Positions 44,462 through 54,620 of a DNA stretch of 64,000 nucleotides are shown here, piece by piece. Under the pieces are notes generated by a model. It saw only the letters and a program-made list of their open reading frames with translations, had not been told where the DNA came from and did no database searches. A program made the position numbers and the translations under genes. How positions within the stretch are numbered: position 1 is the first letter of the stretch; each line of letters starts with the position of its first letter. Source of the DNA: Bauldia sp. (lineage in GTDB: Bacteria > Pseudomonadota > Alphaproteobacteria > Rhizobiales > Kaistiaceae); NCBI GenBank assembly GCA_037200845.1, contig JBBCGQ010000001.1:1426001-1490000 (forward strand), read 5' to 3'.

Positions 44462-45282
44462 TGGATATTTCGGTTACCCAGCTAATTGAACTCGCCGTAG
44501 CCGTCTTGGTATCCGGCGCCATTTCCGGCCTGCTCGCCGGCCTGTTCGGCATCGGCGGCGGCACGGTTCTGGTGCCCGTGCTCTATCAGGGGCTGGAGCT
44601 GATCGGCGTCGATGAGGGCGTGCGCATGCAGGTCTCGGTCGGCACCTCGATCGCGATCATCGTGCCGACGGCGATCCAGTCGTTCCTGGCGCACCGCAAG
44701 CGCGGCGCCGTCGATACGCAACTGCTCAAGGATTGGCTGATCCCGCTGCCGGTCGGCGTCATCGCCGCCTCGATCGTCGCGGCCTACATCTCGGGCGGGG
44801 CGCTGCGCGCCATCTTCGCGGTCGTCGCGCTGCTGGTCGCGATCCGCCTCATCTTCAATCGCGAATCGTGGCGCCTCGGCAGCGATCTGCCCGGCCAGCC
44901 GGCGCGCTCGGTGGTTGGCGTCGTCATCGGCTTCCTGTCGACGCTGATGGGCATCGGCGGCGGCGTGCTCAACAACACGTTCATGACGCTCTACGGCCGC
45001 TCCATGCATCAGGCGGTAGCGACGTCGTCCGGCGTCGGCGTCATCATCTCGATCCCCGGCATCCTCGGCTACATCTGGGCCGGCTGGGGCGCGAGCGGCC
45101 TGCCGCCGCTGTCCACCGGCTTCGTCAATTTCCCCGCAGTGCTGATCCTCATCCCGACGTCGGTGCTCGCCGCGCCTTATGGCGTGCGGCTGGCGCACGC
45201 GCTGTCGCGGCGCAAGCTCGAGGTCGCGTTCGGCTGCTTCCTGCTGTTCGTCGCCGCGCGCTTCGCCTGGAGTTTGTTCTAG
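44461..45282 (+). CDS. TauE/SafE-family (TSUP) membrane transporter
   Basis: A 273-residue protein with eight predicted membrane segments and two internal repeats, each with the family glycine motif (GLLAGLFGIGGGTVLVPVL near residue 22 and LMGIGGGVLNNTFMTLYG near 163). Family members export sulfite, sulfoacetate or related organic anions. It is coupled to dusA by a 1-bp overlap, which says nothing about substrate. It ends overlapping the convergent protease gene by 4 bp. Confidence 0.9.
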   Translation: MDISVTQLIELAVAVLVSGAISGLLAGLFGIGGGTVLVPVLYQGLELIGVDEGVRMQVSVGTSIAIIVPTAIQSFLAHRKRGAVDTQLLKDWLIPLPVGVIAASIVAAYISGGALRAIFAVVALLVAIRLIFNRESWRLGSDLPGQPARSVVGVVIGFLSTLMGIGGGVLNNTFMTLYGRSMHQAVATSSGVGVIISIPGILGYIWAGWGASGLPPLSTGFVNFPAVLILIPTSVLAAPYGVRLAHALSRRKLEVAFGCFLLFVAARFAWSLF

Positions 45283-46013
45283 GGCGTCAGCACGAGGCGG
45301 TCGCCGGAGATGGCGTAGCCGTCGAGCGTGTTGAGGAAGCTCATGCCGAGCAGGCTCTGATCCAGCGAATTTGGCGGCGCCACCAGCGCCGCGATCTCGC
45401 GCCGCTCGATCGAGCCGACCGCCAGCTTGGCGATGGTGATGGGCGCAGCCTCGATCGTGCCGTTGGCGGTGCGGATCGTCATGTTGAAGCGCAGCGTGCT
45501 GGTGTCGATGCCGATGGCCTTGGCGTCGGCGGGCGTCAGCGTCACGAAGCTCGCGCCGGTATCGACCATCATGGTCATCGGCTTGCCCTGCACCTCGGCG
45601 TGCACGCCGAAATGCCCGTCGAGCCCGCGCGCGATGACCACCGCGCTGTCCGCCTCACCTGCCAGCCGGCCGGAGATCGGCACGCCCGGCGCCAGGACGC
45701 CCAGCATGCGCGCGCCGACGCCGGTGAGTTCGGTGCGGTAGGCATACGCGCCGATCAGGAACAGAAACACCGCCAGCCAACCGGCCGTGGCGCGCACGAT
45801 CTCGCCGGCACCGAGCCCGCGCCCGAGCAGCGCTGAGCCGACGAAGATCAGGATCACGACCAGATAGCCGAGCTGCGCCAGGTCCTTGTTGTCGAGGCCG
45901 AAGGTCGTGCCATTGGCGTCGCGCGCGGCGAGCGCCACGGCCAGCGCAACGACGCCCGCGAGCAGGATCCAGAAGATGAATTGCGGCCGGCGCCGCACCC
46001 GCGGCGCGCTCAT
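45279..46013 (-). CDS. TIGR02281-type retropepsin-like aspartic protease, membrane anchored
   Basis: A 244-residue protein with N-terminal hydrophobic segments (about 13-30, 48-65 and 73-90) and a C-terminal retropepsin-like domain (about 125-244) with the single catalytic motif MVDTGASFVTLT and a downstream SLLGMSFLNTLDGY flap/core motif. Such clan AA proteases work as dimers, with the catalytic domain outside the cytoplasm. It is the last gene of the cobS-DUF1289-protease operon; its ATG overlaps the DUF1289 stop. Natural substrates in rhizobia are not known to me. Confidence 0.85.
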   Translation of the reverse strand: MSAPRVRRRPQFIFWILLAGVVALAVALAARDANGTTFGLDNKDLAQLGYLVVILIFVGSALLGRGLGAGEIVRATAGWLAVFLFLIGAYAYRTELTGVGARMLGVLAPGVPISGRLAGEADSAVVIARGLDGHFGVHAEVQGKPMTMMVDTGASFVTLTPADAKAIGIDTSTLRFNMTIRTANGTIEAAPITIAKLAVGSIERREIAALVAPPNSLDQSLLGMSFLNTLDGYAISGDRLVLTP

Positions 46014-46189
46014 CCGGGGCCGCTCGGCCGGTGCCGTTCAAGCCGCGCCGGCAAGAGCGCCATGATGGCGCAGCGCTCGTCGTCGGAATAGCGCATCCAG
46101 CGGCCGATCTCGGCGAGCGTGCGCCCGCAGCCGACGCAGAAGCCGCTATCGGGATCGAGGGTACAGAGGCGCACGCAGGGGGAAATCAT
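46010..46189 (-). CDS. DUF1289 Fe-S-type small protein
   Basis: A 59-residue protein with start at 46189 (MISPCVRLCTLDPDSGFCVG). It has the DUF1289 cysteine pattern C-x3-C-x8-C-x2-C (SPCVRLC and FCVGCGRT) followed by EIGRWMRYSDDER. Such proteins are small and may bind a metal or Fe-S cluster; function is unknown. It lies eight bases after cobS and overlaps the protease start, so all three are probably cotranscribed. Confidence 0.85.
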   Translation of the reverse strand: MISPCVRLCTLDPDSGFCVGCGRTLAEIGRWMRYSDDERCAIMALLPARLERHRPSGPG

Positions 46190-46197
46190 CAGGGAGG

Positions 46198-46998
46198 CTA
46201 GACCACCGATGCGCCGATGAGGAAGGCGGCGACCGCCACCTGCTGGCAGGCGCCGAGCGTGTCGCCGGTCCGCCCGCCAAGCGTGCGCGCCGTAACGCGG
46301 ATCACGACGTACGTCGCGACGACGGCGAAGGCGCCGGCGAGGATCGTCGGCCATAGTCCCACGGCGGGCAGCGCGACGATCACTGCGATTGCCGCGGCGG
46401 CCGCGATGGCGATCAGCATCGCGTTCTGGTCTGGCGCGCCGGTATCGTTGGAGAGGCCGCCCATGCGCGCCGCGGGCAGGTCGTGCCAGAGCCGCACCAT
46501 GGAGGCGCGCGACACGGCCTCCGCCGCGATCAGCACCAGCCCGGCGCGCACCGACCCGACGACGACCGCCAGCGCGCCAAGCGCAGTGATGCGGATCACG
46601 ACCGAGAGAATGAGCGCCAGCGCGCCGTAGGTGCCGACGCGGCTGTCGTCCATGATCGCCAGCTTCTTCTCGGTCGTGGAGCCGCCGAGGCTGTCGGCGG
46701 CATCCGCGAGGCCGTCTTCGTGCAGCCCGCCGGTGAGGATCACGGTTGCCGAGACCGCCAGCGCGGCGCCGACCATCGCCGGAATGTTGAGCAGGTCGGC
46801 GACCACCAGCACGACGCCGCCGACGAGGCCGACCAGCGCACCGACCACCGGGAACACCCGCGCCGCGTGCCGGAAATCCGGAACGGCGGCGGCGCTCGCG
46901 CCGAGGTAGCGGGGCGGCACGCGCGTCAGGAAGATCGACGCGCTCCGCAACTCCGCCACCGCGATGCCGATCTCGCTCGGAACCTGGCTCTCGCTCAT
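46198..46998 (-). CDS. cobS: Adenosylcobinamide-GDP ribazoletransferase CobS
   Basis: A 266-residue polytopic membrane protein (about 6-7 helices) with the CobS signatures FLTRVPPRY near residue 23, FPVVGALVGLVGG, GGLHEDGLADAADSLGGS (the acidic active-site motif at about 92-108) and MDDSRVGTYGALAL. It joins alpha-ribazole to adenosylcobinamide-GDP, the last step of vitamin B12 synthesis. It is divergent from cobT, which makes the alpha-ribazole phosphate precursor. No cobalamin riboswitch was recognised in the 105-bp gap. Confidence 0.94.
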   Translation of the reverse strand: MSESQVPSEIGIAVAELRSASIFLTRVPPRYLGASAAAVPDFRHAARVFPVVGALVGLVGGVVLVVADLLNIPAMVGAALAVSATVILTGGLHEDGLADAADSLGGSTTEKKLAIMDDSRVGTYGALALILSVVIRITALGALAVVVGSVRAGLVLIAAEAVSRASMVRLWHDLPAARMGGLSNDTGAPDQNAMLIAIAAAAAIAVIVALPAVGLWPTILAGAFAVVATYVVIRVTARTLGGRTGDTLGACQQVAVAAFLIGASVV

Positions 46999-47035
46999 CC
47001 CCGTCTCCAGTTGCCCGCCCGCGACAGCGGTTCGC

Positions 47036-47063
47036 TTGCCGACGGTGCAGGCAAGGTTATAGA
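47036..47063 (+). promoter_or_regulatory. Candidate cobT promoter
   Basis: TTGCCG (47036-47041) and TATAGA (47058-47063) with a 16-bp spacer, about 40 bp before the proposed GTG start. The position fits a short leader. Based on similarity to the sigma-70 consensus only. Confidence 0.4.
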
Positions 47064-47103
47064 ACCTCGGCGCCTCCCTTCAAAGAATCCGTGGGATTCG
47101 CCG

Positions 47104-48128
47104 GTGGTCGCCCCTTCCTCTGGCCTGCCTTTCGATGATTTCCGCGCCCTTGTCCGCGCCATGCCCGGCCCCAGCGAAGCCGCCGTGGCGGCGGTCCGCG
47201 CCCGCGATTCGGTGCTGACCAAGCCGGCCGGCTCGCTCGGCCGCCTCGAGCAGATCGTCGAGTGGCTGGCCGCCTGGCAGGGCAAGGCGCCGCCCTCGGT
47301 CCAGCGGCCGCTGGTCGCGGTCTTCGCCGGCAATCATGGCGTGACGGCAGAGGGCGTCTCGGCTTTCCCCGCGGCGGTGACGCAGCAGATGGTCGAGAAT
47401 TTCGCCGCCGGCGGCGCGGCGATCAACCAGATCTGCCTCGCCTTCGACCTGTCGCTGAAGGTTTACGACCTCGCGCTCGACATCCCGACCGGCAACATCG
47501 CGCGCGACGCCGCGCTCGACGAGGCCGCCTGCGCCGCGACCATGGCCTTCGGCATGGAGTCGATCGCCGGCGGGATCGATCTCCTGTGCATCGGCGAGAT
47601 GGGCATCGGCAACACCACGGTCGCCGCCGCGATCTTCGCCGCGCTGTTCGGCGGCACCGGCGCCGATTGGGTCGGCCGCGGCACCGGCGTCGACGACGCG
47701 GGTCTGGCGCGCAAGCGCGACGCCGTCGATGCCGCGCTGGCGACCCACGCCCGCCACCTCGCCGATCCGCTCGAGGTGCTGCGCCGCGTCGGCGGCCGCG
47801 AGATCGCGGCGATGACCGGCGCCATCCTCGCCGCACGCATGAATCATGTGCCGGTGATCGTCGATGGCTACGTCGCGACGTCCGCCGCGGCGGTGCTCTA
47901 CGCGATGGACAAGACCGCGCTCGACCATTGCCTGTTCGGCCACGTGTCGGCCGAGCCCGGTCACCGCAAGGCGCTGGCGCGGATGGAAAAGACACCGCTG
48001 CTCGATCTCGGCATGCGCCTGGGAGAGGGGACGGGCGCGGCGCTCGCCGCCGGCATCGTCAAGGCCGCTGTCGGCATGCACACCGGCATGGCGACGTTCG
48101 CCCAGGCCGGCGTCGCGACGAAGGAAGG

Positions 48129-48132
<4 letters not shown>
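47104..48132 (+). CDS. cobT: Nicotinate-nucleotide--dimethylbenzimidazole phosphoribosyltransferase CobT
   Basis: A 342-residue enzyme making alpha-ribazole 5'-phosphate for the lower ligand of B12. Signatures: TKPAGSLGRLEQIVEWLAAW, VFAGNHGVTAEGVSAFP, GEMGIGNTTVAAAI (substrate site), PVIVDGYVATSAAAVL and the C-terminal GEGTGAALA with the catalytic Glu. The GTG at 47104 is favoured because SGLPFDDFRALVRAMPGPSE, upstream of the ATG at 47161, matches the usual CobT N-terminus. It is divergent from cobS and ends overlapping the convergent kinase gene. Confidence 0.93.
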
Positions 48133-49664
<1,532 letters not shown>

Positions 49665-49724
49665 TGTCCGACCTTGGCCGGTCCACGGTTAATTTCGTCC
49701 TGCCATGCCGCGCACGGCGTCACA

Positions 49725-49753
49725 TTGACTTTCGGAGAAAATATTTCTACAAG
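49725..49753 (+). promoter_or_regulatory. Candidate promoter of the Lrp-type gene
   Basis: TTGACT (49725-49730) and TACAAG (49748-49753) have the ideal 17-bp spacing, in an AT-rich patch (GAGAAAATATTTC) 80 bp before the ATG at 49834. Lrp-family regulators often bind and repress such leaders themselves. Confidence 0.45.
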
Positions 49754-49833
49754 CGCGGCGAAATGGCCGCAGATTGGACGGCAAATCCGCATTTGCGCCC
49801 ATTCTGAAATCAGATTGCCCGAGGAGCCGAAAG

Positions 49834-50331
49834 ATGGTCGATCGCCTGGACCGCAAGATCCTGCAGATTCTGCAGGAGGATGCGACCGTTCCCGTGGCCG
49901 AGATCGGCCGCCGCGTCGGCCTGTCGACCACGCCGTGCTGGCGCCGCATCCAGAAGCTCGAGGAAGACGGCGTCATCGTCGGCCGCGTCGCGCTGCTCGA
50001 TCCGCGCAAGGTCAACACGCGCGTGACGGCGTTTGTCGCGGTCACCACCAATCAGCACAACGAGGAATGGCTGAAGCGTTTTGCCGAGGTCATCCAGGAA
50101 CTCCCCGAGGTCGTCGAGTTCTACCGCATGGCCGGGCAGGTGGATTACCTGCTGCGCGTCGTGGTGCCCGACATCGAGGCGTACGACGCCTTCTACAAGC
50201 GGCTGATCGCCCGCATCGACATTTCCGATGTCTCCACGACCTTCGCCATGGAGCAGATCAAGTACACCACCGCGGTGCCGCTGAACTACATCGTGGTCGA
50301 GAAGGAAAAGGCGAAGGCGCCGGCCGCCTAG
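49834..50331 (+). CDS. Lrp/AsnC-family transcriptional regulator
   Basis: A 165-residue regulator starting at the ATG at 49834 (MVDRLDRKILQILQEDATVP) behind GAGGAG. The N-terminal HTH spans about 4-55 (VAEIGRRVGLSTTPCWRRIQKL); the C-terminal RAM domain, which binds amino acids, spans about 70-150 (VAVTTNQHNEEWLKRFAEV, VDYLLRVVVPDIEAYDAF). The form is that of the general Lrp-like activators common in rhizobia. It has its own promoter. A role over proline or other amino-acid genes (putA or the ABC importer in this window) is possible but not shown. Confidence 0.92.
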   Translation: MVDRLDRKILQILQEDATVPVAEIGRRVGLSTTPCWRRIQKLEEDGVIVGRVALLDPRKVNTRVTAFVAVTTNQHNEEWLKRFAEVIQELPEVVEFYRMAGQVDYLLRVVVPDIEAYDAFYKRLIARIDISDVSTTFAMEQIKYTTAVPLNYIVVEKEKAKAPAA

Positions 50332-51026
50332 CCGCCGCGCTTTGCGATCCGCGACAACTGCGCCGGGGCGGTCAATTCCCGGACGGCGTCCTTGCCGATC
50401 CAGCGCCGGGTCTTGTCCTCCGATGCTGCGAGTTTCTCGGCCAGCGCCAGCGCCCGGCGGTGCAATCCCGGCGACCGCTTGCCGATCTGGCGGAGCGCCC
50501 AGTTCACCGCCTTGCGGACGAAGTTGCGCTCGTCGTCGGCGTACTGCTCGATCAGCGCCAGGAACGGGGCGAACTCCGCGTCCGGCGCCTTCTTCGCGCT
50601 GACCGCATAGCCGGCGATCGTCGCGAACGCCGCCCGGCGGACAAACTCGCGCTTGTCCTTCGCCCACTTCGCCGCCTTCGCCGCGACGTAGGGCGTCCGC
50701 GCAAACAGCTTCATGCAGGCCTGGTCGCAGAGGTCCCACGAATTGAAGTCGCCGACCCACGAGTCCATCTGCTTCGGCGTCACCAGCTTGGGATCGTCGA
50801 TCAGCGCCGCAAGGATCCGCGCCTCGTGGATGCCGGAGGCCCAGAGCGCGACGGCCAGCGCGTGATCGCGACGATATTTGCGTTGCAGCGGCCGCTGCGC
50901 CGCCATCGACACGCCGAGCGCGCTCGCGACGTTGATGCCGAAACGCGCCATGCCGGCGCGGCCGGACTCGGAGCCCAGGGCTCGCAGCTCCCGCAGCACA
51001 GTCTCGGCTGCATCAACCGTCGGCAT
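50328..51026 (-). CDS. DNA alkylation repair (AlkD-like HEAT-repeat) protein
   Basis: A 232-residue all-helical protein of the AlkC/AlkD glycosylase superfamily. Family signatures are GVSMAAQRPLQRKY (the N-terminal helix-turn that positions DNA), ALALWASGIHEARILAALI, WVGDFNSWDLCDQACMKLF, and FVRKAVNWALRQIGKR. These enzymes excise positively charged alkylated bases. It overlaps the end of the Lrp gene (convergent, 4 bp) and is divergent from the glycosyltransferase-like gene. There is no LexA-type box that I can point to. Confidence 0.9.
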   Translation of the reverse strand: MPTVDAAETVLRELRALGSESGRAGMARFGINVASALGVSMAAQRPLQRKYRRDHALAVALWASGIHEARILAALIDDPKLVTPKQMDSWVGDFNSWDLCDQACMKLFARTPYVAAKAAKWAKDKREFVRRAAFATIAGYAVSAKKAPDAEFAPFLALIEQYADDERNFVRKAVNWALRQIGKRSPGLHRRALALAEKLAASEDKTRRWIGKDAVRELTAPAQLSRIAKRGG

Positions 51027-51111
51027 TTGCTGTGACCGCCTTCACCCGCATAAGCTGGCGGGGAGCGATGCCGCCAAGTGTATCCCGCGCCGGTTCTGTA
51101 TATCCGAAGCC

Positions 51112-52071
51112 ATGCTGCCGCCGATAACCTACAACGAACTCCACGAGAGACAGCGACGCGCGATCGTCGATTTCGCGCGTCAGCCCCGCGACCACAGCGG
51201 CCGCGGCATCGTCACCAGCGTCTTCGATCCTCATATCGCGTCCGCCTGGGTGATGCTTTCCGAACTGGCGCGGCTGAAGGTCGACCTGCCGGTCGAGGCA
51301 TTCCACCACGCCGACGAACTGTCGCCGCGTCATGCCGAGCTCCTGAAGACCCTGGATATCGACCTGCGCCTCCGTCTGATGACGGAGCCGGCCCGCGGCG
51401 TGACGATCAAGCCCGTGGCAATCCGGCGGAGCAGCTTTCAGGAGGTGATGTGGATCGACTGCGACAGTTTCCCGCTGCGCGATCCCGCGTTTCTGTTCGA
51501 AGACCCCGAATACGTCGCCAAGGGCTCCATGTTCTGGCGCGACGTTGCCGGCGTCGATCGTTCGACGATCTGGTATCCGCTGTCGCCGGTATGGCCGCTG
51601 TTCAACGTCGCGCCGAACGACGCGGAGGAATTCGAGACCGGGCAACTCCTGCTCAACAAGGACAAGTGCTGGGCGGAGCTCGGCCTGACGTTGCACTTCA
51701 ACGCCGACCAGAAGACCTACGCGGCCATCGTCGTCGGCGACAAGGATATGTTCCGCCTCGCCTGGCAGAACCTGGCGCAGGTCAGGAAGAAGTCGCCGCC
51801 GCAGGAGGGCTACCTGGTCGATTCCGCCATGGTCCCCTACGGCTTCATGCCCTACGGCCCGTTCCACATGGGCCGCCCCAACTTGGGCCATCGCTGGGGC
51901 GGCGGCACGGTCATGGTCCAGCGCGACCGCCAGGGCGCGCCGCTATTCGTTCATCGCAATCTCGATAAATTCAAGCTGAACGGCGACAATCCGTTCAATG
52001 CCGACGTGCCGAATGAGGCGATCTATCATGAGCACGTCGCGCGCCTGCGCGAGCTGCTGAAGCAGCCCTAG
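51112..52071 (+). CDS. GT71-like putative alpha-mannosyltransferase
   Basis: A 319-residue soluble protein. A GT-A-type DxD motif stands in the context VMWIDCDSFPLRDPAFLFED (about residue 117), with an N-terminal nucleotide-sugar-type fold (GIVTSVFDPHIASAWVMLSE) and HMGRPNLGHRWGGGTVM late in the protein. This context is that of the Mnn1/GT71 mannosyltransferase family, best known from fungi and also found singly in bacteria. The ATG at 51112 is the first sensible start; earlier in-frame starts overlap the divergent repair gene. No other polysaccharide genes lie nearby, so the acceptor is unknown. Confidence 0.7.
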   Translation: MLPPITYNELHERQRRAIVDFARQPRDHSGRGIVTSVFDPHIASAWVMLSELARLKVDLPVEAFHHADELSPRHAELLKTLDIDLRLRLMTEPARGVTIKPVAIRRSSFQEVMWIDCDSFPLRDPAFLFEDPEYVAKGSMFWRDVAGVDRSTIWYPLSPVWPLFNVAPNDAEEFETGQLLLNKDKCWAELGLTLHFNADQKTYAAIVVGDKDMFRLAWQNLAQVRKKSPPQEGYLVDSAMVPYGFMPYGPFHMGRPNLGHRWGGGTVMVQRDRQGAPLFVHRNLDKFKLNGDNPFNADVPNEAIYHEHVARLRELLKQP

Positions 52072-52076
52072 CGCCG

Positions 52077-52949
52077 CTACTTCCGCTCCAGCCGCGCGAT
52101 CAGGCTTGAGGTGTCCCACCGGTTGCCGCCCAGCGCCTGCACCTCGGCATAGAACTGATCGACCAGCGCACTGAGCGGCAGCTTGGCGCCGTTGGTGCGC
52201 GCCTCTGCGAGCGCGATGGAGAGATCCTTGCGCATCCAGTCGACGGCAAAGCCGAAGTCGAACTTGCCGGCGTCCATCGTCTTGTAGCGGTTCTCCATCT
52301 GCCAGGATTGCGCGGCGCCCTTCGAGACGACGCTGACCACCTTCTCGACGTCGAGGCCGGCGCGCTTGGCGAAATGGATGCCCTCGGCCAGGCCCTGCAC
52401 GACGCCGGCGATGCAGATCTGGTTGACCATCTTGGTGAGTTGCCCGGCGCCCACCGGCCCCATGAGGCCGACCATTTTGGCGTAGGAATCGATCACCGGC
52501 TTGGCCTTGCCGAAGGTCGCCTCGTCGCCGCCGACCATGACGCTGAGCTGACCGTTCTCCGCCCCGGCCTGGCCGCCCGACACCGGCGCATCGAGGAAGC
52601 CGACGCCCTTCGCCGATGCCGCCGCCGCGATCTCGCGCGCCACCGTCGCCGACGCCGTCGTGTTGTCGATCAGGATCGCGCCGGCGCTCGTGCCGGCCAG
52701 CGCGCCATCGCTGCCGAAGACGACCGAGCGCAAGTCGTCGTCATTGCCGACGCAACTGAACACGAACTCCGCGCCGGTCGCCGCCGCCCTGGGCGTCGGC
52801 GCCGATTTGCCGCCGTGCTTGGCGACCCACGCCTCGGCCTTGGCGGCGCTGCGGTTGTAGACGGTGAGGTCGTGCCCGCCGCGCTTGGCGAGATGGCCGG
52901 CCATGGGGAAACCCATGACGCCGAGGCCGAGAAAAGCGACTTTTGCCAT
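52077..52949 (-). CDS. Beta-hydroxyacid dehydrogenase (3-hydroxyisobutyrate dehydrogenase-like)
   Basis: A 290-residue NAD(P)-dependent dehydrogenase. The Rossmann motif GLGVMGFPMAGHLAKRG is at residues 7-23, followed by the substrate motif DAPVSGGQAGAENGQLSVM (about 118-136) and the catalytic lysine in GQLTKMVNQI (about residue 170). Family members oxidise 3-hydroxyisobutyrate, tartronate semialdehyde or succinic semialdehyde. It lies 48 bp behind the amino-acid ABC permease genes on the same strand and may handle a catabolite of the imported compound. The exact substrate is not readable. Confidence 0.9.
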   Translation of the reverse strand: MAKVAFLGLGVMGFPMAGHLAKRGGHDLTVYNRSAAKAEAWVAKHGGKSAPTPRAAATGAEFVFSCVGNDDDLRSVVFGSDGALAGTSAGAILIDNTTASATVAREIAAAASAKGVGFLDAPVSGGQAGAENGQLSVMVGGDEATFGKAKPVIDSYAKMVGLMGPVGAGQLTKMVNQICIAGVVQGLAEGIHFAKRAGLDVEKVVSVVSKGAAQSWQMENRYKTMDAGKFDFGFAVDWMRKDLSIALAEARTNGAKLPLSALVDQFYAEVQALGGNRWDTSSLIARLERK

Positions 52950-52997
52950 GACGAGGCAACCCTTCTGCTTTGCGTTTTTGAACCGCCGGCGGTTGGA

Positions 52998-53825
52998 CTA
53001 CCGCGGCGCCTGCCGGAGATGGAGGTGGCGCGTTATACGCCGCTCGACGGCGTTGACGATGCGGCTGAAGACTTCGACCGCGACCAGATAGATCGCCGCC
53101 GCCCAGAAATAGAAGGACAGGTCGTACGTCTTGGAGAAGACGAAGCGCGTCTGGCCCATCAGGTCGAGCACCGTGATGATCGAGGCCAGCGACGACGCCT
53201 TGGTGAGCAGGATCACTTCGTTGCCGTAGGGCCTGAGCGCGCTGATGAAGGCCTGCGGCAGCACCACCTTGCGCAGTTCCGCGACCATGTGGAAGCCCAG
53301 CGCCCGCGCCGCCTCGCGCTGGCCCGGCGGCACGTTGCGGATCGCGCCGGAAAGAATCTCCGCCTGGTAGGCGGCGGTGTTGAGTGCGAACGACAGGACG
53401 GCGCAGTTGAACGAGTCGCGGAAGAACCACCACAGGCCGATCGAGCGGAGCTGCGGCGAGAACTGCCCGGCGCCGTAGTAGATCAGGAACACCTGCGCGA
53501 TCAGCGGCGTGCCGCGGAAGAAATAGGTGTAGCCGAAGGCGAGCGCGCCGACGAACCGGTTGTTCGAAAGCCGCCCGAAGGCGACCGGCAGCGACAGGAT
53601 GGCGCCGAAGAACAGCGACACGCCGACGAGTTTCAGCGTCACGCCAAAGCCCTGCAGCACGCGGCCGCCGTAGGTGCCCAGCCTTGCGCTGTCGATGCTG
53701 TCGAGGAGCGCCAGCAGGATCGCCGCGATGATCACCAGCCACACCGCGATCATGACGACGCCGGTCGTCGTGATGTTGTCGAAGCGGCCGGGCCGCGGCG
53801 GCGCGCTGCTGATCGCGAGCGTCAT
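52998..53825 (-). CDS. Polar amino-acid ABC transporter permease (HisM/ArtM type)
   Basis: A 275-residue permease with five to six membrane segments. The first helix (about 22-44) precedes the typical permease core. The binding-protein-dependent transport signature is near residue 185-205 (EAARALGFHMVAELRKVVLPQA), with YTYFFRGTPLIAQVFLIYYG and LLTKASSLASIITVLDL. The ATG at 53825 overlaps the stop of the other permease, as usual for HisQ/HisM pairs. With the binding protein at 54621 it forms an arginine/lysine/octopine-type importer. No ATPase gene is in the cluster. Confidence 0.92.
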   Translation of the reverse strand: MTLAISSAPPRPGRFDNITTTGVVMIAVWLVIIAAILLALLDSIDSARLGTYGGRVLQGFGVTLKLVGVSLFFGAILSLPVAFGRLSNNRFVGALAFGYTYFFRGTPLIAQVFLIYYGAGQFSPQLRSIGLWWFFRDSFNCAVLSFALNTAAYQAEILSGAIRNVPPGQREAARALGFHMVAELRKVVLPQAFISALRPYGNEVILLTKASSLASIITVLDLMGQTRFVFSKTYDLSFYFWAAAIYLVAVEVFSRIVNAVERRITRHLHLRQAPR

Positions 53826-54541
53826 CGCCGCGCCCCCCGCGCCGCCCCCCGTGCCGCCCACGTATCGATCCGCTGGATGCCGACCGACGAGATCAGCGAG
53901 AAGCAGAGATAGATGAGGCAGGCGACGAGATAGAAGAAGAATGGCTGCTTGGTCGAGCTGACGGCGACTTGCGTCTGGCGCAGGAGATCGTTGAGCGTGA
54001 TCACCGACACCAGCGCCGTGTCCTTCATCAGCGACAGCCAGAGATTGGAGAGGCCGGGCAGCGCCAGGCGGATCAGTTGCGGCAGGATGATCAGGCGGAG
54101 CGTCTGCCAGCGCCGGAGCCCCATCGCATCGGCCGCCTCGTACTGGCCGTGCGGGATGGCGCGGAAGGCGGAGAGGAACACCTCGCTGACATAGCTCGCC
54201 AGCACGAAGCCCAGCGCGATCATGCCGGCAACGAACGGGCTGAAGTTGAAATCGACCCCGAACGTCGCGTGGCTGATCGCCGAGAAGGCGAACTGCGCGC
54301 CGTAGTAGACGACGAACAGCGTCAAGAGGTCGGGCATGCTGCGGAAGAGGGTGGTGTAGATCTGCGCCGAAAGGCGGACGAGCGGGTCGCGCGACTGCTT
54401 GGCGAGCGCGATGAAGAAGCCGGCGATCAGCCCGCCGGGCAGCGTCGCCAGCGACAGGGCGATGGTTACCGCCGCGCCCGCGGCGAGTTCGTCGCCCCAT
54501 CCGGTGGGGCCCCAGGCGAGAAGGGCGATCAGGTTCTGCAA
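53822..54541 (-). CDS. Polar amino-acid ABC transporter permease (HisQ/ArtQ type)
   Basis: A 239-residue permease with about five membrane helices. Signatures include IYTTLFRSMPDLLTLFVVYYG and, for contact with the ATPase, YEAADAMGLRRWQTLRLIILPQL (about 137-159). It is preceded by the binding-protein gene (79-bp gap) and overlaps the second permease by 4 bp. Its partner binding protein suggests basic amino acids or opine-like compounds. Confidence 0.92.
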   Translation of the reverse strand: MQNLIALLAWGPTGWGDELAAGAAVTIALSLATLPGGLIAGFFIALAKQSRDPLVRLSAQIYTTLFRSMPDLLTLFVVYYGAQFAFSAISHATFGVDFNFSPFVAGMIALGFVLASYVSEVFLSAFRAIPHGQYEAADAMGLRRWQTLRLIILPQLIRLALPGLSNLWLSLMKDTALVSVITLNDLLRQTQVAVSSTKQPFFFYLVACLIYLCFSLISSVGIQRIDTWAARGAARGARR

Positions 54542-54620
54542 GTCGTCGCGCTCGGCCGCAAAAACGAGTGCGGCGCGACCATGCCGGCCGCGCCGCTCCT
54601 CAAAACACTACGCCGAAGTC

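Noticed and set aside
46999-47103. Cobalamin riboswitch between cobS and cobT
   Set aside because: The gap is only 105 bp, shared by divergent genes, and shows no B12-box-like conserved core; a plain promoter fits better.
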